Source: Monodelphis domestica | Lineage: Eukaryota; Chordata; Mammalia; Didelphimorphia; Didelphidae | Assembly: GCF_027887165.1 (NCBI RefSeq) | Contig: NC_077232.1 | Span: 17,297,755 to 17,361,754 of the forward strand | Length of the DNA: 64,000 bases | Direction of reading: 5' to 3' | Shown: in pieces, positions 1 through 11,549 of the stretch | How the letters are laid out: each line of letters begins with the position of its first letter | Position numbering within the stretch: position 1 is the first letter of the stretch | The notes under the pieces: model-generated | What the model was told of the DNA's origin: nothing | Databases searched by the model: none | What the model saw: the letters and a program-made list of their open reading frames with translations, nothing else | Position numbers and translations under genes: made by a program

Positions 1-275
1 ATCACAGTCATTATCCTGAAAATGCCCTCAGCCAAAGGAAGGGCAAAAGCCTTCAATACTTGTGCCTCTCACCTGACTGCTGTTACTCTCTCATTTGGAA
101 CTGCCTTTTGTGTGTACCTGAGACCCAAATCTGCCATTCCCAACACCTGGACAAGGTGCTGTCTGTCTTCTATGCTATCCTCATCCCTGTGCTGAATCCT
201 CTGATCTACAGCCTCAGGAATAAAGAAATCAAAGATTCCCTCAAGAAGTTCATGAAAAGGGGGAAATTTCCCTAA
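1..275 (+). pseudogene. Olfactory receptor C-terminal part, frameshifted (OR copy 1)
   Basis: The window opens inside an OR coding exon. Frame 1 reads the end of TM5/IC3 and TM6 ([18 protein letters not shown], then NTCASH) up to about base 141. Relative to the two intact copies one base is missing around 142-143 (CCCAAC here against TCAAAAC), which moves the rest ([42 protein letters not shown]) into frame 3, ending at a TAA at 273-275. In its own frame the protein would end soon after the shift and lose TM7 with the NPLIYSLRN motif. It is therefore probably a pseudogene, although the 5' part lies outside the window and a sequencing error cannot be excluded. It belongs to the same subfamily as the OR genes at 22.1 and 39.5 kb. 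Confidence 0.9.
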
Positions 276-1681
276 TAATTATGCTTCCAGTTATTTTTAT
301 TATAATTAGTTAATAAATCTTATAATAAATATGGGGTTGGATTTCTATGATTTAAGTAGTAAAAGGAAGTCCTAGTGTTGAAACTCTCTTCACTGATGAA
401 TATGGTAACTCATTTCTAGCTGATAGTCTTAGAGAGTTGCCTTAGGGCCCTGTGAGTTTAACAAAATGTTCAAAGCTCTTGAAGAGTATGTCATAGGCAG
501 AAATTGAATCCAGATAATCCTGAGACCCAGGAAAATCTCTCATCCTCTACACCAAACTTCCTTTTAAAAATGCCCTTAAATCCCAATTATGACTTTTCTG
601 TAAAAAGTATATTCAAATACATTAGTGAGGGCTTTTATTTGGACCATTAAAGGAGATGAGAATGAAACTCTATTGGGTAGCCTTAATGTTGATCTAGCAT
701 CTTTCATAACACTCAAAAGAACTAAAAGAAGAATCTAGGACTGTGGGTAAATCTTCAATATATGAATGCATGGAAGAATTTTTTAAAAGGCACAATGACT
801 CAGGATCTAATCGAAATACAAATGTGTCAAAGTAATTCACATTTATATACAACAATAGGAAATTGTTGAGAAAATAAATCAAATCATCCACACCCCAATA
901 AAGCAAAGGTCCAGATGACAAGGCCAGACACTTTGACTAGGTGATAATACATATATAAGAAATTAATAGTGTTAGAATAAGTGTAGGAAAAGTCTTCAAT
1001 GTACAGAAATGAACAGTGCATAAAAATCATGTTCTGATGGACAAAGGAAATTTGGGCATGTCCTGCAAGTTTTCTATAATCATTGAAACAGTTTTTGCAC
1101 AAGAGATTCAAGTATTTGTCAATGGAGATGAGAGAACAATCCAGCTGAATACCTGCAAACTTAATGGTATGAAGGAGCAAAGCCCTTCAGGGCTATCATA
1201 GTTGAGTCTCAAAGATTCTGGAACTGATATCTTCCCAGTGGCATCCTAGCAGTATCTCCTGAAGACCTAACTGAAGTGTTGGTTTGGAAAGCCAATGGTA
1301 GACTGAACTCAAATTTAAGGATCTGCTAAGTATCCTGCAAAAAAAGTTACAGCACACCCAAGTAGACCATCTTGAAGACTTTAGCAAAACAACTTCCAGG
1401 ACCTCTTACCTCTTTGCCACCTATACTGTCTAAGTGTGAATCTATACTTCCTTGAACTTTCTATATATACTTGTAGTAATGTGTCACAGATTTCTTGGAG
1501 AATGTTTTTTTGTGCAAACTTTATCACTGTAGTAGGTATCCCTTTCTAAAAGCTGCTTAAATCTGACTATTATATTTATGAACAATCATATTGGGAAGCA
1601 GAATGCTGGGGATTCTTAAGCTGTAACAATAAAAAGACTGAAAGAAATGGAGTTATCTTTTCTCTGGGAGAATGACTTTCT
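276..1681. other. Duplicated OR 3' flank, no gene seen
   Basis: AT-rich sequence shared with the 3' flanks of OR2 and OR3. No open frame with family resemblance and no clear transposable element is visible. Short open frames here (for example 884-1180 minus) are not conserved between the units. Confidence 0.6.
312..329 (+). promoter_or_regulatory. Tandem polyadenylation signals behind OR copy 1
   Basis: Two AATAAA hexamers (312-317 and 324-329) lie 37-54 bases after the OR stop codon. The first hexamer is conserved behind all three OR copies, which supports its use as the OR mRNA 3' processing signal. OR 3' UTRs can be longer, so use of exactly this site is inferred. Confidence 0.5.
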
Positions 1682-1862
1682 TTAAGCCTTTCTCTTCCAT
1701 CTTAGAATCAATACTGTGTATTAGTTCCAAGGCTGAAGAATGGTAAGAGGTAGGCAATGGGAGTTAAGTGACTTGTCCAGGGTCAGAAAGCTAGGAAGTG
1801 TCCAAGACCAGATCTCATTTCTAGGCTTGACTTACAATCCACTAAGCAACTCAGCCATCCCC
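1682..1862 (-). mobile_element. tRNA-derived SINE (MAR1/SINE1-like), unit 1 copy
   Basis: Read on the minus strand this has the layout of the common marsupial tRNA-derived SINE: a head equivalent to the box A region (GGCTCAGTGGATTGA-like), a box B-like segment, the TGACCCTGGGCAAGTCACTT-like middle and a tail. It is diverged. The same insertion sits at the matching place in units 2 (32161-32351) and 3 (41061-41250), so it predates the OR duplications. Confidence 0.8.
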
Positions 1863-1962
1863 AAAATTACTTGTAAATATGTGTAGTAATCTCAGATCAT
1901 GAGCTATATATACTTGTGAATGTTTTTGAAGCATTTTCCTCAATCCATCTCCAAGGTACATA

Positions 1963-2370
1963 GGATAAATGAATCTAAAATCATTTATTAAGCAAGCACT
2001 GGTACAAAAAGCAGATGATACAGAAAAAAAGATAAGAGAACACCTTGTCCTTAGAGAACTCATGTTCTAATGGATAAACAGCATGCAAATAATAAGATAT
2101 ATCAAACATACAAGAAGAAATGATGAGGATTAATTTACAAGGATAAGGCCCAGGGATATAGAAAAGGCCTTCAACAGAAGGTGATAGTTAAATGGAGAAT
2201 TAAAAGGAGCTAGGGAAACTAAGATGCAAAGATTTGGAAGAAGGACATTCCAGGTATGGAGATGATGAATTCAAAGACATAGGAAACATGAAAGATGGAG
2301 TGTCATGGGAATGAAATAACAAAGAAGTCAGTGTAGCCAGATTTGGAAGTATAGTGAAACTTTCCAATTA
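1963..2370 (-). mobile_element. L2/L3-type LINE 3'-end fragment
   Basis: The segment reads TCATTTATTAAGCAAGCACTGG, followed by a diverged form of 'stored length, all clear' 3'-end sequence: CTTAGAGAACTCATGTTCTAATGG, an AACAGCATGCAAA stretch and GGACATTCCAGGTATGG. This is the 3' part of the same ancient LINE family seen at 19290-21560, in the same orientation. Units 2 and 3 keep only the first ~40 bases. Family naming (L2/L3, CR1 group) is from memory. Confidence 0.5.
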
Positions 2371-2627
2371 ATTAGCTTCAACTATAAAGACAAAATATAA
2401 AAAGATGCTTCTTTGAAGAAATAGAAGTGTTTATGTATAGAACAATATATCTAATAGACCTTTTAAATCTTTTGATTGCTTTTTTGTTTCCATTTTTTCT
2501 TCTATGCTCTATTGGATGGCTCCCAGGAAAGTAATAGGAAGAGACAAGCAGGGTGAAATGTAGGTGATAAAAAAGTGAACTCAAAATATATATGCAATTT
2601 TAAATAGTTTTTATATCACAATTATAC

Positions 2628-2930
2628 TTAGCATTTACATAGAATTTCAGGTGTACACACTTCCTTACAAATATCCTCTCATTTTATTATCACAATAATC
2701 TTTGGAGATATGTATTATTATTATTATTATTATTTTATAGATAAAAACAGTCAAAAGAAGTCTTTTCCATTAGATTATAATATCCTTGAGGTATGGGACT
2801 ATATAAAAGGAGTGACTTGGCCAGTCACATAGAAAGTAAGTTTCAGAGGCTGGATATGAAATCAGTCTTCTTGATATCAGGCTCAGGGTTCAATACAATG
2901 TAACATGGAGCAGCCTCTATAGGCTTGTGA
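2628..2930 (-). mobile_element. MIR-type SINE with (TTA)n expansion
   Basis: The segment matches a minus-strand MIR: a TACAAATATCCTCTCATTT-like part, ATTATTATT, 'TTATAGATAAAAACAG', 'GTGACTTGGCCAGTCACATAG' and 'TGAAATCAGTCTTCTTG'. A TTA microsatellite of about 23 bases lies at 2713-2735. The matching copy in unit 3 is at 41940-42165. Confidence 0.6.
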
Positions 2931-2959
2931 TTCATGGAATATGAAGCAGAAATGAGTGC

Positions 2960-4428
2960 TTTGCCAAATGCTTTTTATTCATCCATTAATTTAATTATAT
3001 TTGGAATGGTTTTTTATGTGATTATTTTTTTCCTCATACTGAATGATACTTTCATTCTTGATGTAAATCCAACTTAATCATAGTGAATAATTTTTGGACA
3101 TATTTCTGACATCTTTTGTTAGGATTTTATTTAAAAAGTGTTCATAAATATTTTCCTTAATTTGTTGTTGTTTCCTGCTTAACATGTGTAGTCCATACTC
3201 ATTTATAAAAGGAATCAGATAGATAATTTTTCTTCTCAATTTTACGAATAATTTGTGCAGCATGGATATTGATTGTACTTTAAATCCTTAATAAAATTCA
3301 CTAAGTTCATGTTTTCTAGATGTCCCCCCCCTTGATTATTTCTTTGTCATTTGTTAAGTCCTATTTTCTTTTTATGAACAAACATCTTTTTCATTTACTG
3401 TGAATTTTGATATTCTGTGGGTCTTTAATGTAATTTTCCATTTCTTCTACATGCTCACTTAAGCTATCTACCATATATTTAGATTCTAATAATTCTTTTT
3501 CTCTTTTTTCATTTCTTTTCATTAGCTTTTCCTTATTAATCTTTTTGAACACATTACCTAAAGTTTCATCAATTCTTAAAAGTTCTTCAAAGAACTAGCT
3601 TTAAAGTCTTTTGAAAAATATTTGGTCTTTTTGTTTTCCATTGTATATATTTGTTCTCACATCAAAATTTCCTAATTGGTGATGATTGTGGTCTTCTTTA
3701 TTACTCTTGTTTTTCTTTTAATTATTAATTGCACAGTTGATATATTATTATCTGTTTTTTAAATTTATGTTCCCAATGTAATAATATTTTGCAGAGGACT
3801 CCTTTTGTAATATCTTGGAAATTTTGTTGTGTCAGCTCATCATAATTATTCTCTTTCACATAGTTATGATTTCTATACTCGCTTGCAGATTATAACTGTC
3901 TCTATATCAGTGTCTTTTGACTTTGTTCTTTGTATTCATTAATTTTTTAATTGTGATCTAAAAATTATGTTCAGTGGTTTTGCAGTCTTGCTTATAGCTT
4001 GTACTCAAAAACATTTTTGTTACCATGTGGTACTGATAAATATGTATATTCTTAAGTGTTGACATTAGAAAGTGCCATAAATGTTTCAGTTCTCTATTTT
4101 TCAAATCTGTTCAAGTCTATATTTTTTCTTTATTCATTTTTTAATTAATTTGTCCATTACTTAGTGAGAAACAGAGTTTCATAATTATTGTGTTACAGTC
4201 TCTCTTTTTAAATTTGCATTAACTTTTCCTATATGAATTTGGATGATCTAACTCCTTTAAAGCAAATATATTTAATGCTAGGATTAATTCATCACTTTCT
4301 TTTAAGGATGATGCACTTTACTTTTTAAAAACTCTTTAAGTCATATATTTGGTTTTTTAAAAGAATAATTATAATTTCACCTTTACTAATTTCCCTTATG
4401 CTAATAAATTTTGTTTGTTTTTATTTTT

Positions 4429-4430
<2 letters not shown>
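2960..4430 (-). mobile_element. Ancient L1 ORF2 remnant (RT towards endonuclease)
   Basis: The plus strand reads as antisense L1 ORF2. Around 3030-3110 'TGAATGATACTTTCATTCTTG' and 'TAATCATAGTGAATAATTTTTGGACATATT' correspond to the RT region of the intact L1 at 45-51 kb. The part around 3950-4080 ('GTTCAGTGGTTTTGCAGTC', 'CCATGTGGTACTGATAAATATGTATATTCTT') corresponds to the endonuclease region. It is heavily decayed and internally deleted, with no usable frame. The same fossil is in unit 3 (42210-43560). Confidence 0.65.

Positions 4431-4431
<1 letters not shown>

Positions 4432-4469
<38 letters not shown>
4432..4469. repeat. (AT)n microsatellite
   Basis: An uninterrupted AT dinucleotide run of about 38 bases sits between the decayed L1 and the SINE fragment that follows. 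It is absent from the corresponding part of unit 3. Confidence 0.9.
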
Positions 4470-4470
<1 letters not shown>

Positions 4471-4472
<2 letters not shown>

Positions 4473-4570
4473 AACCCTTACCTTCTTCTGTCTTGGAAAC
4501 ACTTGGAAATTTGTGTATTGGTTCCAAGGCAGAAGAGTGGTAAGGGCTAGGCAAGGGGGTTAAATGAGAG
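4471..4570 (-). mobile_element. Truncated tRNA-derived SINE (MAR1/SINE1-like)
   Basis: The sequence TAAACCCTTACCTTCTTCTG through GGTTCCAAGGCAGAAGAGTGGTAAGG to GGGGGTTAAATGAGAG is the 3' half of the SINE family, minus strand, lacking the tRNA-like head. It is found in unit 1 only. Confidence 0.7.
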
Positions 4571-5044
4571 ATATTACATTAGAATTACCAGAAGAATCAC
4601 TAAATTTGTTGCCAAGACTTTTTTAGATAATTAAGTAATGAATAAAAATCAAAACTATAAAATAGCAGCAGATATAACTGAAGCTCTCTACATCTACCAC
4701 TGATGTAGGGCTGCTAAAATCAGCTGTTCCAGTCCTGATCAGATTGAGAAGTGGTTTTCACCCATCTATTTCACAATATTCATTAGCAAAAGGGGGCATC
4801 AAAGGAATTTCTCCAGTGATAAACTCCTTAATAAAAAAAATAATACTTTCCTGCAAATCAAAATATAATATGCCTATTTTGCCAATTAAGAAACCAAAAT
4901 TAGATGAAAATGGAAAACCAGTATATAGATTTGTTTAAGATTAGAAAGCTATTAATAATCACTTAATCAAAAGTCATCCTATAGGACCAAGGCCATCAAC
5001 TATTATTTCAATAATCCCTAGCAAAGCAAAATATTTCACAGTAG
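4571..5044. other. No recognisable feature
   Basis: AT-rich sequence with one short open frame (4744-4938, plus) that has no family resemblance and no conserved counterpart in unit 3. I see nothing supportable here. Confidence 0.5.
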
Positions 5045-5190
5045 TAGAATGCCTTACAAATATTATCTCAATTGATTATCACAATAACCTTGTAAGGAAA
5101 ATGCTATTATCATTATCATATTACAGTTGAGGAAACAGAGATGAAGTGACTTGTCTAGGGTCTTATAGTCAGTAAATATTTACAGCTGCC
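5045..5190 (-). mobile_element. MIR SINE
   Basis: Minus-strand MIR pattern: 'CTTACAAATATTATCTCA', 'TATTATCATTATCATATTACAG', 'GAGGAAACAGAGATGAAGTGACTTG' and 'GGGTCTTATAGTCAGTAAA'. The unit 3 counterpart lies at 51440-51620, directly after the young L1. Confidence 0.7.
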
Positions 5191-6188
5191 TTTTGAACAT
5201 AGACCTAATTGTATAGTATTGAACTCAAGTAGTCATTTTAATGATGAATTTTGTACATGGTCAATCATTATTTAAATGAATTTTTAAAAAAGTTCAAATC
5301 CAGCTTCTAATATTTGCCTATGTGTGGTCTTAGAGAATTTTCTGAAGGCATTTTGGCCACTGCTAATATGTAAAATGATGGCTGTGGACTAAATTAACTG
5401 AAAATCCTTTCCATTCCTTAATCCTCATGAACTTTTTGTAATTTCATGCTTCTTTTGGATATGACTTTAATGGAAGAATTTTAAAATATCCTCCAATTCT
5501 ACTCCATCTCATTGCTTATTTGTCTCATTCCCTTTGGTGATCACAGTGATTGGTCTTGCTGATTTTTAAAAAAGGCTTTGCAGTGTGTTGATGGGAGAAG
5601 AACTTTCAGGTTGAGGGGAAAATAGTATTGTCATTGGAAGCCATTAAATTATAGATCTCTTTTTCTAACTAAGACGTTCAATCTCCTTTTCCATCCCAGA
5701 AATTTGAGAGAAGAAAGAGTAAGAAAATTCTTAGAGAGTCCTCAAGAATGCTTGACTTTTCCTCCAAGATTTTCTTTGGTGGTTTTCTCTAGGGGGTAAC
5801 CCAGAATTGAAAGAATTCCCAGGAGAAGCTGTTGTTGATGAGAAGGTTAAATATCATTATGGAGAGATCAAGGACATAGGAGCAGTCCTTTGGGAGCAAA
5901 TGTAGACTTTGACAAAAAGAATGTTCATGGAGGAAATAAGATGTGTTGGAAAGATCCCTGGATTCAGTCAGGAGACTCAAGAGTGTCTTTTGTATTTCTT
6001 ATTTATTTGACCTTGAAGAAGTCAGTTTTCTTTTCATGCATCAGTTTTTTCATCTGTATCCTCATGAAGTTGGATGAAATGGACACTAAAAAATTTTCCA
6101 GCTTGATATTTTTATTACTATGACCAATATTAAATTATTTCATTTATTGGACTCTAAGTTTCATCATTGGCTAAATGAATGGGCCAAT
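5191..6188. other. Block B sequence shared with unit 3, no gene seen
   Basis: The sequence matches 51620-53580 in unit 3 in pieces, with sizeable indels. Small MIR-like bits occur (near 5290 and 5385), but no coding potential is conserved between the two copies. Confidence 0.5.
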
Positions 6189-6295
6189 CAACTAGTTTCA
6201 AATACCTACTTTGTGCAGACGCTATGCTAGGTGCTAGAAATATAAATATGAAACACTGCCTGCCCTAAAAGGTTTATAATTTACTCAATATCTTT
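6189..6295 (-). mobile_element. Short MIR/L2-type 3'-end fragment
   Basis: The segment 'CTACTTTGTGCAGACGCTATGCTAGGTGCTAG', followed by 'CTGCCTGCCCTAAAAGGTTTATAATTTACT', matches the widespread mammalian L2/MIR3-type 3' end. Unit 3 breaks off within its first bases at 53597, so unit 3 probably suffered a deletion here. Confidence 0.5.
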
Positions 6296-6309
6296 CATAT
6301 CCCTTCTTA

Positions 6310-9300
6310 TGTGTGAGAAATGTACCCAACTTTGTAGCAGGGTCTTGCCCCAAAATTGGGAGACTCAAATTCCACTTAGTCCAGAAGTAAGAAAATAAAA
6401 TAATTTTATTTGAAGAAGAAATGGCTACTGATACTATAATAGCTGGTGGAATAATCTGGGGTCTACTCAGGTCGACTTAGGGCCAATGGATAAGCTCAGT
6501 GTCTAGTAAGTTAGCCTGCTTGAGCTGATGTTATGGAGTAGCAGCTCCTTCAAGGAGTGGAAGCTTCCACATTCTACGGATCAATGTTGGTATATTTATT
6601 GGGGTCTGGTAGCTTAACATCTCCCTATCCAAATTCATTTGGAGGTATATCTTTGGTATTAAAGAACATGTACAAGATTGGAGATCTCAGTGTGCAAGTG
6701 AGGGGATATCTCTCAATTGGATAATAGCTGAACAAATTGTGACTGAACATGCCTTGGCTACTCCTGCAGCTGCCTATTCTTTCTGCTGCTTCTGCCAACT
6801 CTTGCTGCTTTTCTTCCAGATGGTGAGTATAAGTTCCTTCCCCTAGTCCCAGCTAGTGGGGAGAGAAGGCCCTTTCCCCACCATAAATTCTACTTTGCAT
6901 GAAAGTTTTCTAATTTTTACCCAATTAAAGACATTTAAGATTTGGAATTACCTCCTTCTCCTTGTACTCCTAGGACATTTTATTTTTCTGATCTTTAATA
7001 TTAAGATAAAAAAAATGCTACTATACAAGAGATTAAAGCAAAAATGCAGGCCAACAGCAAATTCAATCAGAAAATTTCAAACACTACTTACATGATCTAC
7101 TGAAAAATGCTGATCCCATCCAAAACAAGTCTGAATTTTGTGAACCTGTTCCTGAACCACTAAGAGAAGAAAATCCTATTTTTCCAGAAATGGAGATGAG
7201 ACACCTCTCTCCTATATATCAAATATATACCCTCCTGTCTCATACTCTGCAACATCCCTTTAATGCTCTGCAACTCCTAGCTAATCTTACCTTGCCCATT
7301 CCTTCTTCTAATCCCCAATCCTCTCCCATCCCTTCTCCAACCACATAAACAGTCCCAGACCCGAAGAAGTCTTGTCCTTCTACTGTAACTGTTCCTACTC
7401 ATGTTGCCTCAGTATCCCCACAGTAATATTCTAAGGAACCACAGCCATCAAATGATTCCTATGAAGTCATTTTCCCCTTAAGGGAAGTGACTGAAATAGG
7501 ACGCAATGGGGATGTGGTAACCATAAGACACCATACACCTCTCACTCCTCAATAAATTAGAGAATTGGAATATGAAATCCCTTGTTTTGAATGCAAACCT
7601 ATTGTGGTAACTAAGAAAATGGCTGATATTGCTTATCAATATGACCTGTCCTATTAGGATGTTGAGAATTTGCTTGATGCTTTTCTAACAGAAAATGAGA
7701 AAAATATGATCATCTCTCATGTTAACAAGGTCCAGGGGGATGGTGCAGCACACTTCCAGCTCATGATCCTGAGTGGGATTATAACAGCCCTGAATACTGT
7801 TTGCAATTAATTGGTTGTAGAGAGGCTGTTATAACAGCAATGCAAGAATGCTCTGAAGATATGGCAGCACGGACCAAATCTGAAAGCTTTAGACAATCTG
7901 ATGATGAGACACCCTCACAATTCATGGATAAGCTCATTGTGCTCTTAGGGGTTGGTACCTAGACATTGATATTTCTAAAGACAAAGATATTAAGCAAATT
8001 TTGTTAAAAACTCTTGTAGGGTTACCCACAATTATTTTAAGACACATTGTCCATGGTGACCTCAGATGGACCTTGAAAAGTTGATAAAAAACCATTGCTT
8101 ATGTCTTTAAAGGCCCAAAAGAACAACAGGAAGAGATTAATAATGTCATAGAAACCTTGAAAAAAAGAAATCAAATCTTTAAAGGATAGGTTTGATGAAC
8201 AAGACAAAGGGCATGATGCTCAACCAGTGGCTCTATCCCTATCCAAGAACTTATCAGTCACTTATCTGACACTTCTGTAAGAAGAAAGACTGCCGGAGGC
8301 TATCATAACCTGACCAGCTAACAAGGTCATAGTCTGAGGAAAGGAAGTCTGCAAAGCAGACCCCAGAATGAGGGCCCCATGTTGATCTCCCTCTGTGACT
8401 TCTCTCCCCAAATTTCCCCACTAATGGACTTGTTATGATTATTGTTCTCTCCCCAATACAGGAGAAATAATATGAGACCAAATATAGGATATATGTGTGT
8501 GTGTGTCCCCTGAGTTATTACCCCAAAAAGATTTCAATTAAAGAATTAAAGCCCAAAGATTACTGTCCATGACCCCTCCTTTCTCAAGCACAAGACTCAC
8601 TCCAAGGCCCTATAATAAACACCAACCAAAAGCTTGAGTATTATAATGAATCTTTTTCTACAGTTACAACACTCTAATGAATGTGTTGAAACAGAATCCA
8701 AGCAGCATTGGTAGGCACTTCAAAGTAACAAAAGAAAAACAGAACTTGTAAATTGAGGAAAACCACAAAAATGGTCTGCTTTAAGTCCTCACACCTAGAT
8801 ATGAAGATGTTTTGTTGTTCATCTCCCAAGCAATTATGATGGATAGTGAAAGCTGACCAAAAGCACAATGATCCTCTCAGCAGGTCAAGGGGTACTAACC
8901 TACAAATTACTTCATTCACATTACTCATATCTATCACAGAGTGTTGTAGAAACCTAGTAAATGATCACAGAATTCTTTATCATAGTAACATCACAAGAGG
9001 GTTGTTTACATGATTTGTTAATAATATCCAATCAAATTGTAGAATGTCACATATGTAGAAGATTGATTGTGTGTCAAAGAAACATGTACCAAAAACCTAT
9101 ATAATAAATAAACCACAATAATATGGCAGAGCACTGTGTGTGATGCTGCATATGTGGGTTGAATGCAGTGTGTCTCATCTCCTTATTCCAACTGTGACGT
9201 CATATCTGAGCAGAGAGACCTTGGATGCTCAGAGGGGCTGCTGGATGGGCCACATAATGATGAACTGTAGGAATTTTCCCAGGCAATGAGGTACTATACC

Positions 9301-9700
9301 CACTGGAGAAATTCTCATGGGAACAATTACAGGAATGATAATTATAATGGTGATTTCAGGAATTTTAAATTTAGGACTGATAATAATAATAATTCTAGGA
9401 AAATAAATCAGGCACCTGACAACTCATACCAAATTACCCCACAGCAGAATATTTTGAGTGGATCTCATCCTCAAATTGCCCCTCAGCGGGGAGCCCAAGG
9501 ACCTACACAAAGATTATAAATGTATATGGGGGAAGTGGGTTGGGGCACAGAAATTAGAGGATACAACCATTGATTTTCCCGACCATGATTTCTTACTGCC
9601 CATTGTCCCTATCCACTCCCCTCCTTCCATACTGATGAGCCCCATGTAACATTAAAGGTTAGTAACACCTATTATCATTGTCTTTTGGACCCTTGATAAG
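6310..9700 (+). mobile_element. Endogenous gammaretrovirus-like fossil (gag region), broken
   Basis: A stretch around 7460-8180 reads as decayed gammaretroviral Gag capsid. Recognisable parts are the PLREVTEIGRNGDVV-like start, a segment like the family's 'YDLTWKDVEVLL' region, and a downstream 'TPSQFLEKL'-like motif. Residues around 9235-9280 resemble the nucleocapsid zone. No pol or env could be recognised, and a pair of terminal repeats could not be assigned. It is an old fossil with many breaks. It is found in unit 1 only, so it either inserted after the duplication or was lost from unit 3. Confidence 0.6.
8275..9200 (+). mobile_element. Possible LTR insertion inside the retroviral fossil
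   Basis: Gag-like sequence stops near 8.25 kb and similar viral sequence resumes near 9.23 kb. The interval begins TGTAAGAAG, carries an LTR-like TATATAATAAATAAACC cluster near 9100 and has no gag resemblance. It is about the size of the solo LTR at 29352-30280 but not obviously the same family. The ends are not settled, so this is a tentative call. Confidence 0.3.
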
Positions 9701-10271
9701 TATTATCCTGATCTCCTTAGCACATTAGAAGAATAAAATGTTCAGTTTATTCTGGATTAATAAAATCTATTTATTCTTTGTGGTATTTAGGAATGGTAGA
9801 TATAGGGTAGAGGGAAAATTAGTAAAACCCTAATTTCTATTTTAACCTAAATTCCCCTCAGGGGTTGAGGGCTCAAGTCTGGGGACCTGAGTCCCTGGTG
9901 TGATTGTGGAGTAAGGCTGTTGCATTTTCCTGATATAAAGGGACGTGCAGCTATTGAAGAGTTCAATTGAAAGGCTTTTTGGGTGGATACTCTCTTATTT
10001 CCCCAAAGGGAAAAAGTCTCTAACCACTACTTAGGAAAGGATGGTTAATCTGATTTTCTTCAGATAGATGAGGGATCAAAACAACTTGAGCTCAGCTCCT
10101 CTCCCTTCCAGTTCAAAAGAGAAGAATACCTTCTCCAACTGCTGATCTTCTTTTCTTGGCTAGAGGTTCCAGCCCCATTCCCAGTAAACATCATAATTCC
10201 ATTCACTTCCTGCATGATGTTTTCCTGCAAACCAAGTCTTTGCAATGCAGTCTGTAACTCTATCATCCACA
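9701..10271. other. Unclassified sequence between ERV fossil and truncated L1
   Basis: It contains short GC-richer stretches (CCCCTCAGGGGTTGAGGG near 9855, GGGGACCTGAGTCCC near 9880) and may be LTR or internal retroviral sequence. I could not find a matching partner repeat in the window. No gene is seen. Confidence 0.4.
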
Positions 10272-10880
10272 AATACAGTTCTTCTCTTTGTGGTGGAAAA
10301 AAAATTGAAAAGGTGGGGATGCCCTTCAACTGGAGAATGAATGGCTTAACAAATTGTGGTATCAACTGGTGAAGGAACACAATTGTGATAAAAGGAATAA
10401 TTAACTGAAGGAATTCCATGAGAATTGGAATGACCTCCAAGAATTGATGCAGAGTGAAAGGAGCAGAACGAGGAGAACATTATACATAGAGATGGATACA
10501 CTATGGCACTGTGGCATAATCCAATATAATAGACTTCTCTACTGGAAGAAATGTAATGATCCAGGACAAATCTGAGGGACTTACAAAAAAAGAATTCTGA
10601 GGGCCCTATGAGAAAGAACTGCGGGAGTAGAAACACAGAAGAAAAACTACTGCTTGATCACATGGTTCGATGGGGATATGATTCGGGATGTAGACAAAAT
10701 GACCACACTAGTGCAAATAATAATATGGAAATAGGTTTTGATCAATAATACATGTAAAACCCAGTGGAATTGTTCATTGGCTATGGGAGGGGGGTGGAAT
10801 GAGGGGAAGGAAAAGCATAATTTATGTAACCATGGAAAAATATTCTAAATTAATTAATTGAATAAATTTTTAAAAATTAA
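10272..10880 (+). mobile_element. 5'-truncated L1 (ORF2 end plus 3' UTR)
   Basis: The sequence follows the last ~60 codons of L1 ORF2 and the 3' UTR: 'TTCTCTTTGTGGTGGAAAAA', 'GGATGCCCTTCAACTGG', 'GAATTGATGCAGAGTGAAAGG', the G-rich 'GGGAGGGGGGTGGAATGAGGGG' and 'AACCATGGAAAAATATTC', ending in an A-rich tail. It is diverged and interrupted, with no open frame. The same 3' end is present, better preserved, at 31380-31819. Confidence 0.85.
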
Positions 10881-11214
10881 AGATCTGCCTCATTCAAAAT
10901 TAGTGATATTCTCCCTTGGGTGGGAGAGTGAATTTAAAAATACACATGACTCCTTCTTACCTCCTTTGAGCCTTAAGTCAAAGGGGAATAAACCATTTAA
11001 TCTATACCAACTTTCCATCAGAGGATAGAATCCACTCTTGGGAATCCCCTAGTCAAAATTCTCATTTTTACATTAGAGAAAATTGAGACCCAAAAATGTT
11101 AAGTGATTTCCTAAATTGACAAAGGTAATCACTGGTAGAACCAGGAATAGGAATGTTGTACTCTAAAGGCAATGCAATTTGAGGGCTTTTGAAGACAATG
11201 GATAGAATTTTTGC
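10881..11214. other. Unclassified sequence with a MIR fragment at its end
   Basis: A minus-strand MIR-like piece is visible at about 11070-11165 ('TTTTTACATTAGAGAAAATTGAGACCC', 'AAGTGATTTCCTAAATTGACAAAGG'). The rest may belong to the retroviral fossil or its terminal repeat but cannot be assigned. Confidence 0.4.
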
Positions 11215-11549
11215 CCTGCATCAACTTCACAGATTTAGAGCAAGAAGAGAACTTGGAGGTCACCTGCCCCAAGGCCCTCAGGTTTTCCCCTTTCTTTTTC
11301 TCCCAGCAATAATGGAACCATAGATTTTGAGAGATACAAAAGAATTTAATAGCTATCTATTCCCAGATATTCATTAAAGGAATCCCTACCACAATAAACC
11401 CAATAAATGATCACCCAGCATTTTCTAATATACAAGATGGAAAATCTAGTCCTCACAAAGGAAGAACATTACATTTTTTAGATACTTTAACTATCAATAA
11501 CCTTTATCTTATGAGACTAAACATATCCTTTCTCAATTTCCTTTGATTG

